Assembly: GCA_021843755.1 (NCBI GenBank)
Contig: JAKBWB010000054.1
Location: forward strand, 1-52,440
Reading direction: 5' to 3'
Origin: Pseudomonadota bacterium
GTDB lineage: Bacteria; Pseudomonadota; Gammaproteobacteria; Steroidobacterales; Steroidobacteraceae
Length of the DNA: 52,440 nucleotides
Position 1 is the stretch's first letter. Every line of letters starts with the position of its first letter. The position numbers and the translations under genes were made by a program. This document shows positions 34,473 to 42,776 of this stretch, in pieces. Below the pieces are notes generated by a model, which saw only the letters and a program-made list of their open reading frames with translations, was not told the origin of the DNA and made no database searches.

Positions 34473-34835
34473 TCAATCGGCAGCGAGAGGGGTCGGATCC
34501 AGGTAAATCTCGTACAGCGCGATTTTCTCGCCGCGCAGCGCGAGGACGTCGCAGAACGGAACCTGCACGGACGTGCCGTCCAGCCGCTGGTAACGCACCT
34601 CGCCCCGGCAGATGAGGTGTCCGGGCGTTTCCCACAGATCGAGCACTCGATGTGACAGGGATGCGACGCTGGCGAAAAACCGATCGACCGCCTCGGCGAT
34701 GGCGGTCTCGCCCTGCACCGCGGGCGCGCTGCCGAACCGGAAGCGGGCATCAGGCGTGAGGAAGCTGAGGAATTCGCCGGTGCTCTTGCCATCGATGCTC
34801 TGGAAGAGACGCTGGCACCACTGCTGTCGATTCAT
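34473..34835 (-). CDS. NTF2/SnoaL-like family protein
   Basis: The 120-residue protein begins MNRQQWCQRLFQSIDGKS and has the cone-shaped alpha-beta pattern of NTF2-like proteins: FLSFLTPDARFRFG, a VQGETAIAEAV helix, and then strands with CRGEVRYQRLDG and VPFCDVLALRGEKIALYEIYLD. Members are often ring-modifying isomerases, hydrolases or ligand-binding proteins, so a substrate cannot be assigned. ATG 34835 was selected over longer in-frame options that only shadow the upstream gene. It is the last gene of the leftward cytochrome b-prenyltransferase unit and is convergent with the mtr operon. Confidence 0.75.
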   Translation of the reverse strand: MNRQQWCQRLFQSIDGKSTGEFLSFLTPDARFRFGSAPAVQGETAIAEAVDRFFASVASLSHRVLDLWETPGHLICRGEVRYQRLDGTSVQVPFCDVLALRGEKIALYEIYLDPTPLAAD

Positions 34836-34855
34836 GAGACTCTCCAGTGCGCGGC

Positions 34856-35845
34856 TCAGTGCGCGACGGCCGCACCCAACACGCTGACCAACAGCAGCGC
34901 CGAGCCGGCCATGTGCAGTCGCAATGTGGCGCGGATGCCGCGCCGCAGCGCGGCGGGCTCGGGTGGAGCGCTGATCGCGCCGGCGGCGCGCCACGCCGCG
35001 GGCAGCAGCAGCAGGCAGGCGAAACCCGCCCAGGCCGGGATCAGACCCAGGATCGCGGCCAGAATCAGCGCCGCGCAGGCCCCGCCCTGCAGGGCGAGAT
35101 ACACCCGTCGCGTGGCCTGTACCCCGAGCCGCACCACGAGTGTGGCCTTGCCGGCACGGGCGTCGGCGTCCCGGTCGGGCACCTCGTTCATCAGGAGAAT
35201 CGCCGCGACCCACAGGCCCACGGGCACCGATATCAGAATGCTTGCGGCGCCGAGCCGTCCGCTCTGCAGCCATGCCGCACCGACCACCGGCACAACCCCG
35301 AACGCGATGGCAATGGTCGCCTCGCCGAGGCCGCGGGCGGCAAGCTCAATCCGCGGCAGGGAGTAGGCCAGGCCGAGTGCGACCCCGACCAGGCCGAAAG
35401 CGAGCACGCCCGGCCCGCGCAGCTTGAGCAGCGCGAGGCCGAGCACCGCCGCGACGGCGAGCAGGGTCACGCCCCAGAGCGTCATCTCATGCCGGCTCAT
35501 CACCCCGTTCTGAATGAAGCGTGAGCCGCCGGTGTAGGGGAAGATTCGACCCTCATTGCCCCGGTCGGCGCCGGACAGATCGTCGCTGACGTCATTGAGG
35601 ACATTCGCGGCCAGGTGAACGCACAGAGTCGCGAGCAGCGCCAGGACGGCGAGGCCCCAGGAGAACCGTCCGGTGACCCGATAGCCCCAGGCGCTGCCGA
35701 TGAGCACCGAGGCGAGGGATGCCGGCGCAAAGGCCGGCCGCGTTGCGAGCACCAGTCGGCGCGCCCGTGCCGCGAGCGAGCCGCCACCGAGCGCGGCGGC
35801 GGTCGGCTCGCTGGGGGTTGTCCGGATGGGCGTCGTCATCGCCAT
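34856..35845 (-). CDS. UbiA-superfamily prenyltransferase (MenA-like)
   Basis: The 329-residue protein has about eight to nine membrane helices and both aspartate-rich motifs of UbiA prenyltransferases: NVLNDVSDD in the first half and NEVPDRDADARAGK in the second, which bind the Mg-prenyl diphosphate. GGSRFIQNGVMS after the first motif and the overall length favour the MenA (1,4-dihydroxy-2-naphthoate polyprenyltransferase) branch over UbiA. A role in menaquinone or a related low-potential quinone would fit the adjacent CbcL-like cytochrome. It is 20 bp upstream of the NTF2 gene and 100 bp downstream of the cytochrome gene, in one orientation. Confidence 0.8.
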   Translation of the reverse strand: MAMTTPIRTTPSEPTAAALGGGSLAARARRLVLATRPAFAPASLASVLIGSAWGYRVTGRFSWGLAVLALLATLCVHLAANVLNDVSDDLSGADRGNEGRIFPYTGGSRFIQNGVMSRHEMTLWGVTLLAVAAVLGLALLKLRGPGVLAFGLVGVALGLAYSLPRIELAARGLGEATIAIAFGVVPVVGAAWLQSGRLGAASILISVPVGLWVAAILLMNEVPDRDADARAGKATLVVRLGVQATRRVYLALQGGACAALILAAILGLIPAWAGFACLLLLPAAWRAAGAISAPPEPAALRRGIRATLRLHMAGSALLLVSVLGAAVAH

Positions 35846-35944
35846 GGACTTCTACGCCGTGGCCCGCACGGCGGCACTGCCTTGATTGCCATCACTGTTG
35901 CTCACCGGCGTCACGAGCAGGCAATGGGCCGCATGCCGTGCCGC

Positions 35945-37645
35945 TCATCCGGCGAAGATCACCAGCAGGATCAGCGTGATGCCGGTGATCACCACGGCAA
36001 ACCCGAAGATCGCGCTGCTGGCTGTCATGAAGGGCGAGGGTGCCGGCACGATCGACTGCTCGAGCCGGCCCTCGTTCACCAGCTGCTGGTACTGCAACGG
36101 CCGCTCCTCCTTGAACCGATCGAGCGGCACCCGGCCGGTGAGGATCGAGACATCGATCGGAAACTTCTCGGGCCGCAGGTGATTGTGGAAGAAGTGAAAG
36201 ATGAAGATGAAGCCGGTCGCGAGCAGCGCCTCCTCGGAATGCACGACCAAGGCGACGTTCAGCGCGATCCCGGGAACGACGCGGGTGAAATACACCGGCG
36301 CGGCGAGCATCAGCCCCGAGGCGCCGATGATCGCCACGCCCCAGAATACCGCCCAGTAATCGAATTTCTCCCAGTACGTCCAGCGGCCCATGCGCGGCTG
36401 CGGTCCGAGGTACAGAAACCAGCGGAAATTGCGCCAGATATCGCCGAGGTCTTTCCCGTTCGGTACGAGCGAATCGCTTCCCAGCAGGCGGTAGCGCTGT
36501 TTTTTCACCACCACGCGGTAACCCAGGTAGCACAGGTGAAAGAAGAAGTAGCCGAAGGTGATCCCGCCGTTGACGATGTGCACGATGCTCATCGCGTGCG
36601 GACCGCCGAAGAAGGCGGTGATGGCGCGGGCCCAGGCGGTCCGCGGATGCATCAATGCGAGGCCCGTCAGGGCGAGCAGCATGAAGCTCAGGATCACGGT
36701 CAGGTGTGTCAGCCGATCCACCACGGTGAAACGCTGGATGTGCGGGCCGCCGAAGTGCGGTACCCGCGGCAGCTCCGCGCGCAGCCGGGCGACGAAACCG
36801 CGCTGCAGCCACAGCAGCGTGTGCAGGCCGAAGAAGCCGAATACGCCGACCAGCAGCGCCACCATGAAGTAATGGGTGGCGGTCAACAGCGCCGAGCGCC
36901 GCGGATCATCCGGCCGGGGATGCGGATCGAAGCCGATGAGGTTGGCCGTCGCCCCGGCATGGCAGCCGCGGCAGGTTGCGAGCCGATTGCGCGCGGAAAC
37001 GCGCGACAGCGGGTCGGCGGGGGGCAGCGCGCGGTGCGGATCGTGGCAGCTGACGCAGGTCGGGGCCCGTCTCATGCCGAGCGCGGCCGCCTGGCCGTGC
37101 GGCGTGCTCATGTACGAGCGATAGGCCCGGGCGTGGCATCCGGCACATGCGTGAGTGACGCGCCTCAGGAACGCCGGGCTGCTCACCGGCCGCACGGCAT
37201 GCGTGCCGTGACAGGTGCTGCAGGTGGGTGCGGCGCGTCCGGCGCCGCCCCGGGCCGGACGGGGCGCCATCGGCGGCGCATGCGAGCCGCGCGCGAGCGC
37301 CCGACCTTGCGCCACGTGGCAGCTCGAGCACTCGACCGGCGCAACCGGCACCGGATGCGGTATCCGCTTGATCGCGGCATGACAGCTCACACAGGCGAGC
37401 GAGGCGTGCACCGAGTGCGCAAGCACCCGCGGATCGACCTTCGGCGCACCCATCAGGCCGGTGGCATGACAGGCCAGGCACCCGGTGTTGGGGATCGGCG
37501 CGGCGGCCGGCGGCGGGGCGGGCGCGGCGCGGCCGCTCCCCGGGGGTGTCGCATGGACCGCTGGCCCGAGCAGCAACGCCACGGCAGCCAGCGCCGCCAT
37601 CCAACAGACCCCGCCGACACGCCCTGATTCCATTTGTGACAGCAT
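35945..37645 (-). CDS. fused seven-heme cytochrome c / cytochrome b membrane protein (CbcL-like)
   Basis: The protein of about 566 residues has a signal sequence or anchor (CWMAALAAVALLLGPAVHA) and then seven CXXCH motifs: CLACH, CVSCH, CSSCH, CSTCH, CAGCH, CVSCH and CRGCH, from about residue 56 to 230. From about residue 245 follows a four- or five-helix cytochrome b domain with helix histidines (HIVNGGITFGYFFFHLCYLG; IFIFHFFHNH). This layout of multiheme c plus di-heme b resembles Geobacter CbcL, an inner-membrane quinol-cytochrome c oxidoreductase for low-potential extracellular electron transfer. It probably links the quinone pool to the Mtr conduit. The start (ATG 37645 or 37633) lacks a clear ribosome site. 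Confidence 0.85.
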   Translation of the reverse strand: MLSQMESGRVGGVCWMAALAAVALLLGPAVHATPPGSGRAAPAPPPAAAPIPNTGCLACHATGLMGAPKVDPRVLAHSVHASLACVSCHAAIKRIPHPVPVAPVECSSCHVAQGRALARGSHAPPMAPRPARGGAGRAAPTCSTCHGTHAVRPVSSPAFLRRVTHACAGCHARAYRSYMSTPHGQAAALGMRRAPTCVSCHDPHRALPPADPLSRVSARNRLATCRGCHAGATANLIGFDPHPRPDDPRRSALLTATHYFMVALLVGVFGFFGLHTLLWLQRGFVARLRAELPRVPHFGGPHIQRFTVVDRLTHLTVILSFMLLALTGLALMHPRTAWARAITAFFGGPHAMSIVHIVNGGITFGYFFFHLCYLGYRVVVKKQRYRLLGSDSLVPNGKDLGDIWRNFRWFLYLGPQPRMGRWTYWEKFDYWAVFWGVAIIGASGLMLAAPVYFTRVVPGIALNVALVVHSEEALLATGFIFIFHFFHNHLRPEKFPIDVSILTGRVPLDRFKEERPLQYQQLVNEGRLEQSIVPAPSPFMTASSAIFGFAVVITGITLILLVIFAG

Positions 37646-37668
37646 CCGGGACGGGTCTTGGCGGGTCG

Positions 37669-37707
37669 ATACGTACGAACGCCTACCGAGTCCGCAGAGG
37701 TACGTAT
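37669..37707. promoter_or_regulatory. inverted repeat between cbcL-like and hypC genes
   Basis: Two perfect arms, ATACGTAC (37669-37676) and GTACGTAT (37700-37707), are separated by 23 bp, so their centres are about three helical turns apart. Each arm also contains the self-palindrome TACGTA. The pair lies in the 120-bp region between the divergent cytochrome b and hypC starts, which makes it a candidate shared operator. A separate small hairpin (CCGTGCC-actgg-GGCACGG, 37716-37734) lies just downstream in the hypC leader. Confidence 0.55.
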
Positions 37708-37765
37708 TCAAGAGGCCGTGCCACTGGGGCACGGTAGGACATCAGCCTGATTCGAGGGGCGGCGC

Positions 37766-38035
37766 ATGTGCCTGGCGGTACCCGGCAGAATTGTCAGCGT
37801 TTGCGGTGACGATCCCCTGGTGCGCACCGCGCGCATTGATTTCGGCGGGATCGTCAAGGAAATCAGTCTCGCCTACACCCCGGAGGCGCAGCCGGGACAG
37901 TACGTGCTCGCGCATGTTGGTTTCGCCATGGCGTTGATCGATGAAAACCAGGCCGCCGAGATGCTCGCGACGCTGCGCGCGCTGGCCGCCGAATCCGGCT
38001 TCGCCGTGGACGCCGGGCCCGGGCCGGACGCATGA
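37766..38035 (+). CDS. hypC: hydrogenase maturation chaperone HypC
   Basis: The 89-residue chaperone starts MCLAVPGRIV; Cys2 is the conserved residue that carries the Fe(CN)2CO unit. The rest (RTARIDFGGIVKEISLAY and GQYVLAHVGFAMALIDE) is a typical HypC/HybG OB-like fold. It works with HypD to assemble the iron-cyanide-CO fragment and deliver it to a hydrogenase large subunit. GAGGGG lies about eight bases upstream. hypD overlaps it by 4 bp (ATGA), so it starts a tightly coupled hypC-D-E-X-B-F operon. Confidence 0.96.
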   Translation: MCLAVPGRIVSVCGDDPLVRTARIDFGGIVKEISLAYTPEAQPGQYVLAHVGFAMALIDENQAAEMLATLRALAAESGFAVDAGPGPDA

Positions 38036-39198
38036 AGCACGCGGACGAGTATCGCGATGGGCGCCTTGCGCGCGCGCTCGCGCAGCGCATCGCCGCGGAA
38101 GTGGCCTGTGGCGCCGGCGGCTATCACTTCATGGAATTCTGCGGCGGGCACACCCATGCCATCTCCCGCTACGGACTGGAGGATCTGCTGCCCGGCTCGG
38201 TACGGCTCATCCACGGACCGGGCTGCCCGGTGTGCGTGCTGCCGGTGGCGCGCATCGACAGCGCCATCCGGCTCGCCGAGCGGCCGGGAGTGACGCTGTG
38301 CACCTACGGAGACATGATGCGCGTGCCCGGATCGCGCGGCGTGTCGCTGCTGCGGGCCAAGGCCGCGGGCGCCGACGTGCGCATGATTTATTCGACCGCC
38401 GATGCCGTGGCGCTTGCCCGTGCCGAGCCGCAGCGCGAGGTCGTGCTGTTCGCGATCGGCTTCGAGACCACGACGCCGCCGACGGCGCTGGCGATCCGCC
38501 TCGCCGCGCGGCTGGGTGTGAAAAACTTCAGTGTGTTCTGCAATCACGTTCTGACGCCCGCGGCGATCCAGAACATTCTGGAGAGCCCCGATGTACGCGA
38601 GCTCGGACGGGTGCGGATCGATGGGTTCATCGGGCCCGCGCACGTGAGCACGATCATCGGCAGCGCGCCGTATGCGTTCTTCGCCGAGGAGTTCGCCAAG
38701 CCCGTGGTCATCGCCGGGTTCGAGCCGCTCGATGTGTTGCAGGCGATACTCATGCTCATCCGGCAGGTCAACGACGGACGCCATGAGGTCGAGAACCAAT
38801 ACGGGCGGGCAGTGCGCCCGGAAGGCAACGAGCACGCGAAGCGTGATGTCGCCGAGCTCTTCGAGCTGCGCAAGAGCTTTCAGTGGCGCGGCCTCGGGGA
38901 GGTTCCCTACAGCGCGCTGCGTCTGAAGAGTGCCTACGCCGAGTTCGACGCCGAGCGGCGCTTCGCGCTCGAAGACCTCCCGGCGCGCGATGTGCCGGGA
39001 TGTCAGTGCGGCGCGGTGCTGCGCGGTGTGAAACGGCCCACCGACTGCAGACTCTTCGGCACGGTGTGCACACCCGAGACGCCGATGGGCTCGTGCATGG
39101 TGTCCTCCGAGGGCGCCTGCGCCGCGCACTGGACGTACAAGCGTTTTCGCGATCCGCAGCCGCTGGATACGGGTGTCGCGGCCAAGGGCCTCCGATGA
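38032..39198 (+). CDS. hypD: hydrogenase iron-center assembly protein HypD
   Basis: The 388-residue protein is the iron-sulfur scaffold on which Fe(CN)2CO is built with HypC. Conserved motifs are all present: FCGGHTHAISRYG, GPGCPVCVLP, GFETTTPPTA, FCNHVLTPAAI and a cysteine-rich C-terminus (PGCQCGAVLRG and CRLFGTVCTPETPMGSCMVS) that binds the [4Fe-4S] cluster. Length matches the family. It overlaps both hypC and hypE by 4 bp. Confidence 0.96.
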   Translation: MKHADEYRDGRLARALAQRIAAEVACGAGGYHFMEFCGGHTHAISRYGLEDLLPGSVRLIHGPGCPVCVLPVARIDSAIRLAERPGVTLCTYGDMMRVPGSRGVSLLRAKAAGADVRMIYSTADAVALARAEPQREVVLFAIGFETTTPPTALAIRLAARLGVKNFSVFCNHVLTPAAIQNILESPDVRELGRVRIDGFIGPAHVSTIIGSAPYAFFAEEFAKPVVIAGFEPLDVLQAILMLIRQVNDGRHEVENQYGRAVRPEGNEHAKRDVAELFELRKSFQWRGLGEVPYSALRLKSAYAEFDAERRFALEDLPARDVPGCQCGAVLRGVKRPTDCRLFGTVCTPETPMGSCMVSSEGACAAHWTYKRFRDPQPLDTGVAAKGLR

Positions 39199-40238
39199 GC
39201 CGTCCGATGCACCGGATGCTCGATGTCCGTGCCGGCCGGGTGGAACTCGCGCACGGCGCCGGCGGCAGCGCCATGGCGCAGCTGATCGCCCAGGTGTTTC
39301 ATACCGCCCTCGACAACGAGTGGCTTCGTCGCGGCAACGACCAGGCAGCGTTCGACGTCGAGTCCGGACGCATGGTGATGACCACCGATGGATACGTGGT
39401 CTCCCCGCTGTTCTTTCCCGGGGGAGATATCGGGTCCCTGGCCGTGCACGGCACGATCAACGACATCGCCATGGGCGGGGCGGTGCCGCGCTATCTGTCG
39501 GCGAGCTTCATTCTGGAGGAAGGCTTCCCGCTGGCGGATCTCGAGCGTGTCGTCCAGAGCATGGCCGCGGCGGCGCGTCAGGCCGGAGTTGCCGTGGTGA
39601 CCGGGGATACCAAGGTGGTGGAGCGCGGCAAGGCCGACGGCGTGTTCATCTGCACGACGGGAATCGGCGTGGTGCCGCGCGGGACGGACGTGTCGGTCGA
39701 ACGGGTGCGTTCGGGAGATCACATACTGTTGTCCGGCTCGCTCGGGGATCACGGCATCGCCGTCATGTCGTGCCGGCATGATCTGCGCTTCGAGACCGCG
39801 CTGCAGTCCGATTCCGCGGCCCTGCATACGCTGGTGGCGGCGATGGTCGCCGCCGGGGGCGCCGGGCTGCACGCCATGCGCGATCCGACCCGCGGCGGAC
39901 TTGCCGCCACGCTCAATGAGATCGCGCAGCAGGCCGGTGTCGGGGTGCGCCTGCGCGAGCAGGCCATACCGATCAAGCCTGCCGTGGCGGCGGCGTGCGA
40001 GCTGCTGGGCCTCGATCCGCTCTATGTCGCCAACGAGGGCAAGCTCGTGGCCTTCGTCGCGCCCGAATCGGCCGGGGCGGTGCTCGCGGCGATGCGCGCC
40101 CATCCCCTGGGACATGACGCGGCGCTCATCGGCGAGACCGTTCCCGACGATCAGCGCTTCGTGCAGATGACGACGGGGTTGGGCGGCGGCCGAGTCGTCG
40201 ATTGGCTCGCGGGCGAGCAGTTGCCGCGGATCTGTTGA
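39195..40238 (+). CDS. hypE: hydrogenase expression/formation protein HypE
   Basis: The 347-residue PurM-fold ATPase dehydrates the carbamoylated C-terminal cysteine to thiocyanate, giving cyanide for the active-site iron. The N-terminus ELAHGAGGSAM, the SASFILEEG, VVTGDTKVVE and DPTRGGLAATLNE blocks, and the exact C-terminal PRIC with the reactive Cys are present. ATG 39195 overlaps the hypD stop (ATGA). The next gene starts 8 bp after its stop. Confidence 0.96.
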   Translation: MSRPMHRMLDVRAGRVELAHGAGGSAMAQLIAQVFHTALDNEWLRRGNDQAAFDVESGRMVMTTDGYVVSPLFFPGGDIGSLAVHGTINDIAMGGAVPRYLSASFILEEGFPLADLERVVQSMAAAARQAGVAVVTGDTKVVERGKADGVFICTTGIGVVPRGTDVSVERVRSGDHILLSGSLGDHGIAVMSCRHDLRFETALQSDSAALHTLVAAMVAAGGAGLHAMRDPTRGGLAATLNEIAQQAGVGVRLREQAIPIKPAVAAACELLGLDPLYVANEGKLVAFVAPESAGAVLAAMRAHPLGHDAALIGETVPDDQRFVQMTTGLGGGRVVDWLAGEQLPRIC

Positions 40239-40246
40239 GCGATCCG

Positions 40247-41977
40247 ATGCGCATTCTGCTGCTCACCCAGTCCTTCAACAGCCTCGCCCAACGGTTGTTC
40301 GTCGAGCTCGAGGAGCGCGGCCATGCCGTGTCCGTCGAGTTGGACATCAACGACGCCGTGACGCGCGAGGCCGTCGAGCTGTTCGATCCGGATGTCGTGC
40401 TCGCGCCGTTGCTCACGCGCCCGATTCCGGAGGCGCTCTGGCGGACCCGGCGCTGTCTGATCGTTCACCCCGGGATCCTCGGTGACCGCGGGCCGTCGGC
40501 GCTCGATTGGGCGCTGCTCGAGGGGCGGAGCGAGTGGGGCGTCACGGTGCTGCAGGCCGAGGCGCGGCTCGACGCGGGACCGGTCTGGGCGAGCATCCCA
40601 TGCGCCGTGCGCGCCGATACCAAATCGAGCGTCTACCGGCGTGAGATTACCGCTGCCGCCGTGCGCGCGGTGCTCGAGGCGCTCGGGCGGATCGAGTCCG
40701 GGGATTTTCAGCCGCGGCGGGCCGATCCGGCCGATCCGGCGGTCAGCGGACGCGAGCGTCCCGTGTGTCGTCTGGCCGACCGGCGCATCGACTGGCTCGT
40801 CGATGACACCGAGACGGTGCTGCGCAAGATTCGCAGCGCCGATGGATTTCCGGGCGTCGCCGACGAGCTGTTCGGCCGCCGCGTACGGCTGTTCGATGCC
40901 CACCCGGCCGTGGGTCTCGGTGGCGCCGCGGGCAGCATGCTCGCGCGGTGCGACGGTGCGCTCGCGCGGGCGACTCGCGATGGTGCGATCTGGATCGGGC
41001 ATGTCCGCGAGGAGGGGACGGGCGCTGGCGGCGGAATGGCGGGCTTGAAGCTTCCGGCCGAGCGGGTGTTTCAGACCGAGAGTGCCGCATTGGCGGCGGC
41101 GCCCGGCTACGCGCCGATCCGTTACGAGGAGGATGGGCCGGTCGGGGTGCTGCGCTTCGAGCTGTACAACGGAGCGCTGAGCACGCAGCGCTGCCAGCAG
41201 CTGCGATCGGCCTACGCGCGCTGCCTCGAGCGTCCCACGCGCGTGCTGGTCCTGGCCGGCGGGAGCGATTACTGGTCGACCGGCATCCATCTGGGACTGA
41301 TCGAGGCGGCGGACAGCCCCGCCGACGAGTCCTGGCGCAACATCAATGCCATCGATGATCTGACCCGGGACATCATCCTGACCAGCGACCGATGGGTGAT
41401 CGCGGCGCTGCGCGGCGGCGCGGGCGCGGGCGGAGTGTTCCTCGCGCTCGCCGCGGATGAGGTGTGGGCGGTGCCGGGCGTCGTGCTCAACCCCCATTAC
41501 AAGGACATGGGCAACCTCTACGGTTCGGAGTATTGGACCTATCTGCTGCCGCGGCGGGTGGGGGCGCAAGGGGCGCAGCGGCTGATGCAGCGGCGATTGC
41601 CGATGGGCGTCGCCGAGGCCCGGCGTCTGGGCCTGGTGGACCGGCTGCTGCCGCTCGAGGCTTCCGGCGCGCTGACGGCAATCGGTGCGGCGGCGGGCGC
41701 GCTTGCGGCCGACCCGTCCCTCGAGCGACGGATCGCCGCCAAAGGACTGCGGCGCGAGGCGGACGAGCGCGCGAAACCGCTCGAGGCGTACCGCAGCGAG
41801 GAGCTCGCACGCATGGAGCGTAATTTCTACGGCTTCGATCCGAGCTACCACGTGGCCCGTTACAACTTCATCTACAAGGTGGCGAAATCACGCACGCCGC
41901 TGCATCTGGCCCGGCATCGTGCCGTGCCGGCCGGTACGGATTGCGATCCGGCCAACCGGGAGACTCGACATGTGTAA
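40247..41977 (+). CDS. hypX: hydrogenase maturation protein HypX (HoxX)
   Basis: The 576-residue two-domain enzyme has an N-terminal formyl-transferase-like domain (MRILLLTQSFNSLAQRLF; VHPGILGDRGPSALDWALL) and a C-terminal enoyl-CoA-hydratase-like domain (from about residue 285; GGAGAGGVFLALAADEVWAV, YKDMGNLYGSEYWTYLLP). HypX makes the CO ligand of [NiFe]-hydrogenases from formyl-tetrahydrofolate through formyl-CoA and is typical of organisms that make hydrogenase in air. It has replaced nothing in the operon but sits between hypE and hypB. Its stop overlaps hypB by 8 bp. Confidence 0.94.
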   Translation: MRILLLTQSFNSLAQRLFVELEERGHAVSVELDINDAVTREAVELFDPDVVLAPLLTRPIPEALWRTRRCLIVHPGILGDRGPSALDWALLEGRSEWGVTVLQAEARLDAGPVWASIPCAVRADTKSSVYRREITAAAVRAVLEALGRIESGDFQPRRADPADPAVSGRERPVCRLADRRIDWLVDDTETVLRKIRSADGFPGVADELFGRRVRLFDAHPAVGLGGAAGSMLARCDGALARATRDGAIWIGHVREEGTGAGGGMAGLKLPAERVFQTESAALAAAPGYAPIRYEEDGPVGVLRFELYNGALSTQRCQQLRSAYARCLERPTRVLVLAGGSDYWSTGIHLGLIEAADSPADESWRNINAIDDLTRDIILTSDRWVIAALRGGAGAGGVFLALAADEVWAVPGVVLNPHYKDMGNLYGSEYWTYLLPRRVGAQGAQRLMQRRLPMGVAEARRLGLVDRLLPLEASGALTAIGAAAGALAADPSLERRIAAKGLRREADERAKPLEAYRSEELARMERNFYGFDPSYHVARYNFIYKVAKSRTPLHLARHRAVPAGTDCDPANRETRHV

Positions 41978-42776
41978 AGATTGCGGCTGCGGCATCACCC
42001 CGGGCGAGCACGCCCATCACAGCCATCACGGCGAGGGCGGAGCCCTCGAGACGGTCGAGGTGCTGCGCGAGCTGCTCGGCGAGAATGACCGCCTCGCGGC
42101 GCACAACCGCGGGCATTTCGATGCGCACGGCGTGCTCGCGATCAATCTGATGTCCTCCCCGGGGGCGGGCAAGACCTCGCTGTTGGAGCGCACGGTGGAG
42201 GCCCTCTCGGGACGCCGGCGCATCGCGGTCATCGAAGGGGATCTGGCCACCGAGAACGACGCGCGGCGCATTCGCGCCAAGGGCGTCCCGGCGGTGCAGA
42301 TCACCACCGGCAGCGCCTGTCATCTGGATGCACTCATGGTTCACCGCGCGCTCGATGAACTCGAGCTCGAAGGGCTGGACCTGCTGTTCATCGAGAACGT
42401 GGGTAACCTGGTCTGCCCGGCGAGCTTCGATCTCGGCCAGCATCTCGATGTGATATTGCTGTCGGTCCCGGAGGGCGACGACAAGCCGCAGAAGTATCCG
42501 GTGATGTTCCACGCGGCCGACCTGCTGCTGCTGACCAAGGCGGATCTGCTGCCGCTGTTGCCGGAGTTCGATCCGGCCCGCGCCGAGGCGAGTCTGCGCG
42601 CGCTCGCGAGCGAGGCGCCGGTGTTACGGCTCTCCAGCCGCACGAACGCGGGCATGGAGGCGTGGTGCGCATGGCTCGAGAGCGCGCGCGCGGCGCAGCG
42701 CGCGGGCCTGCGACAGCCGGGCGGGCCGGCCAGCGGTGATGAGCAAGCCACCGTCGTCGATCACGCCGGCGCCTGA
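41970..42776 (+). CDS. hypB: hydrogenase nickel incorporation GTPase HypB
   Basis: The 268-residue SIMIBI GTPase delivers nickel to the hydrogenase large subunit with HypA. The N-terminal CxxCxC nickel site (MCKDCGCG) is followed by a very short histidine patch (HAHHSHHGEGG), so nickel storage capacity is low. The P-loop SSPGAGKTSL is at about 62-71; later motifs are EGDLATENDA, TGSACHLDA, ENVGNLVCPA and LLLTKADLL. It overlaps hypX upstream and hypF downstream. hypA is not seen in the window. Confidence 0.95.
   Translation: MCKDCGCGITPGEHAHHSHHGEGGALETVEVLRELLGENDRLAAHNRGHFDAHGVLAINLMSSPGAGKTSLLERTVEALSGRRRIAVIEGDLATENDARRIRAKGVPAVQITTGSACHLDALMVHRALDELELEGLDLLFIENVGNLVCPASFDLGQHLDVILLSVPEGDDKPQKYPVMFHAADLLLLTKADLLPLLPEFDPARAEASLRALASEAPVLRLSSRTNAGMEAWCAWLESARAAQRAGLRQPGGPASGDEQATVVDHAGA

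Noticed and set aside
35615-37627. 670-codon open frame antisense to the cytochrome b gene
   Set aside because: Sense strand has seven CXXCH motifs and membrane helices; the antisense frame has no recognisable feature.
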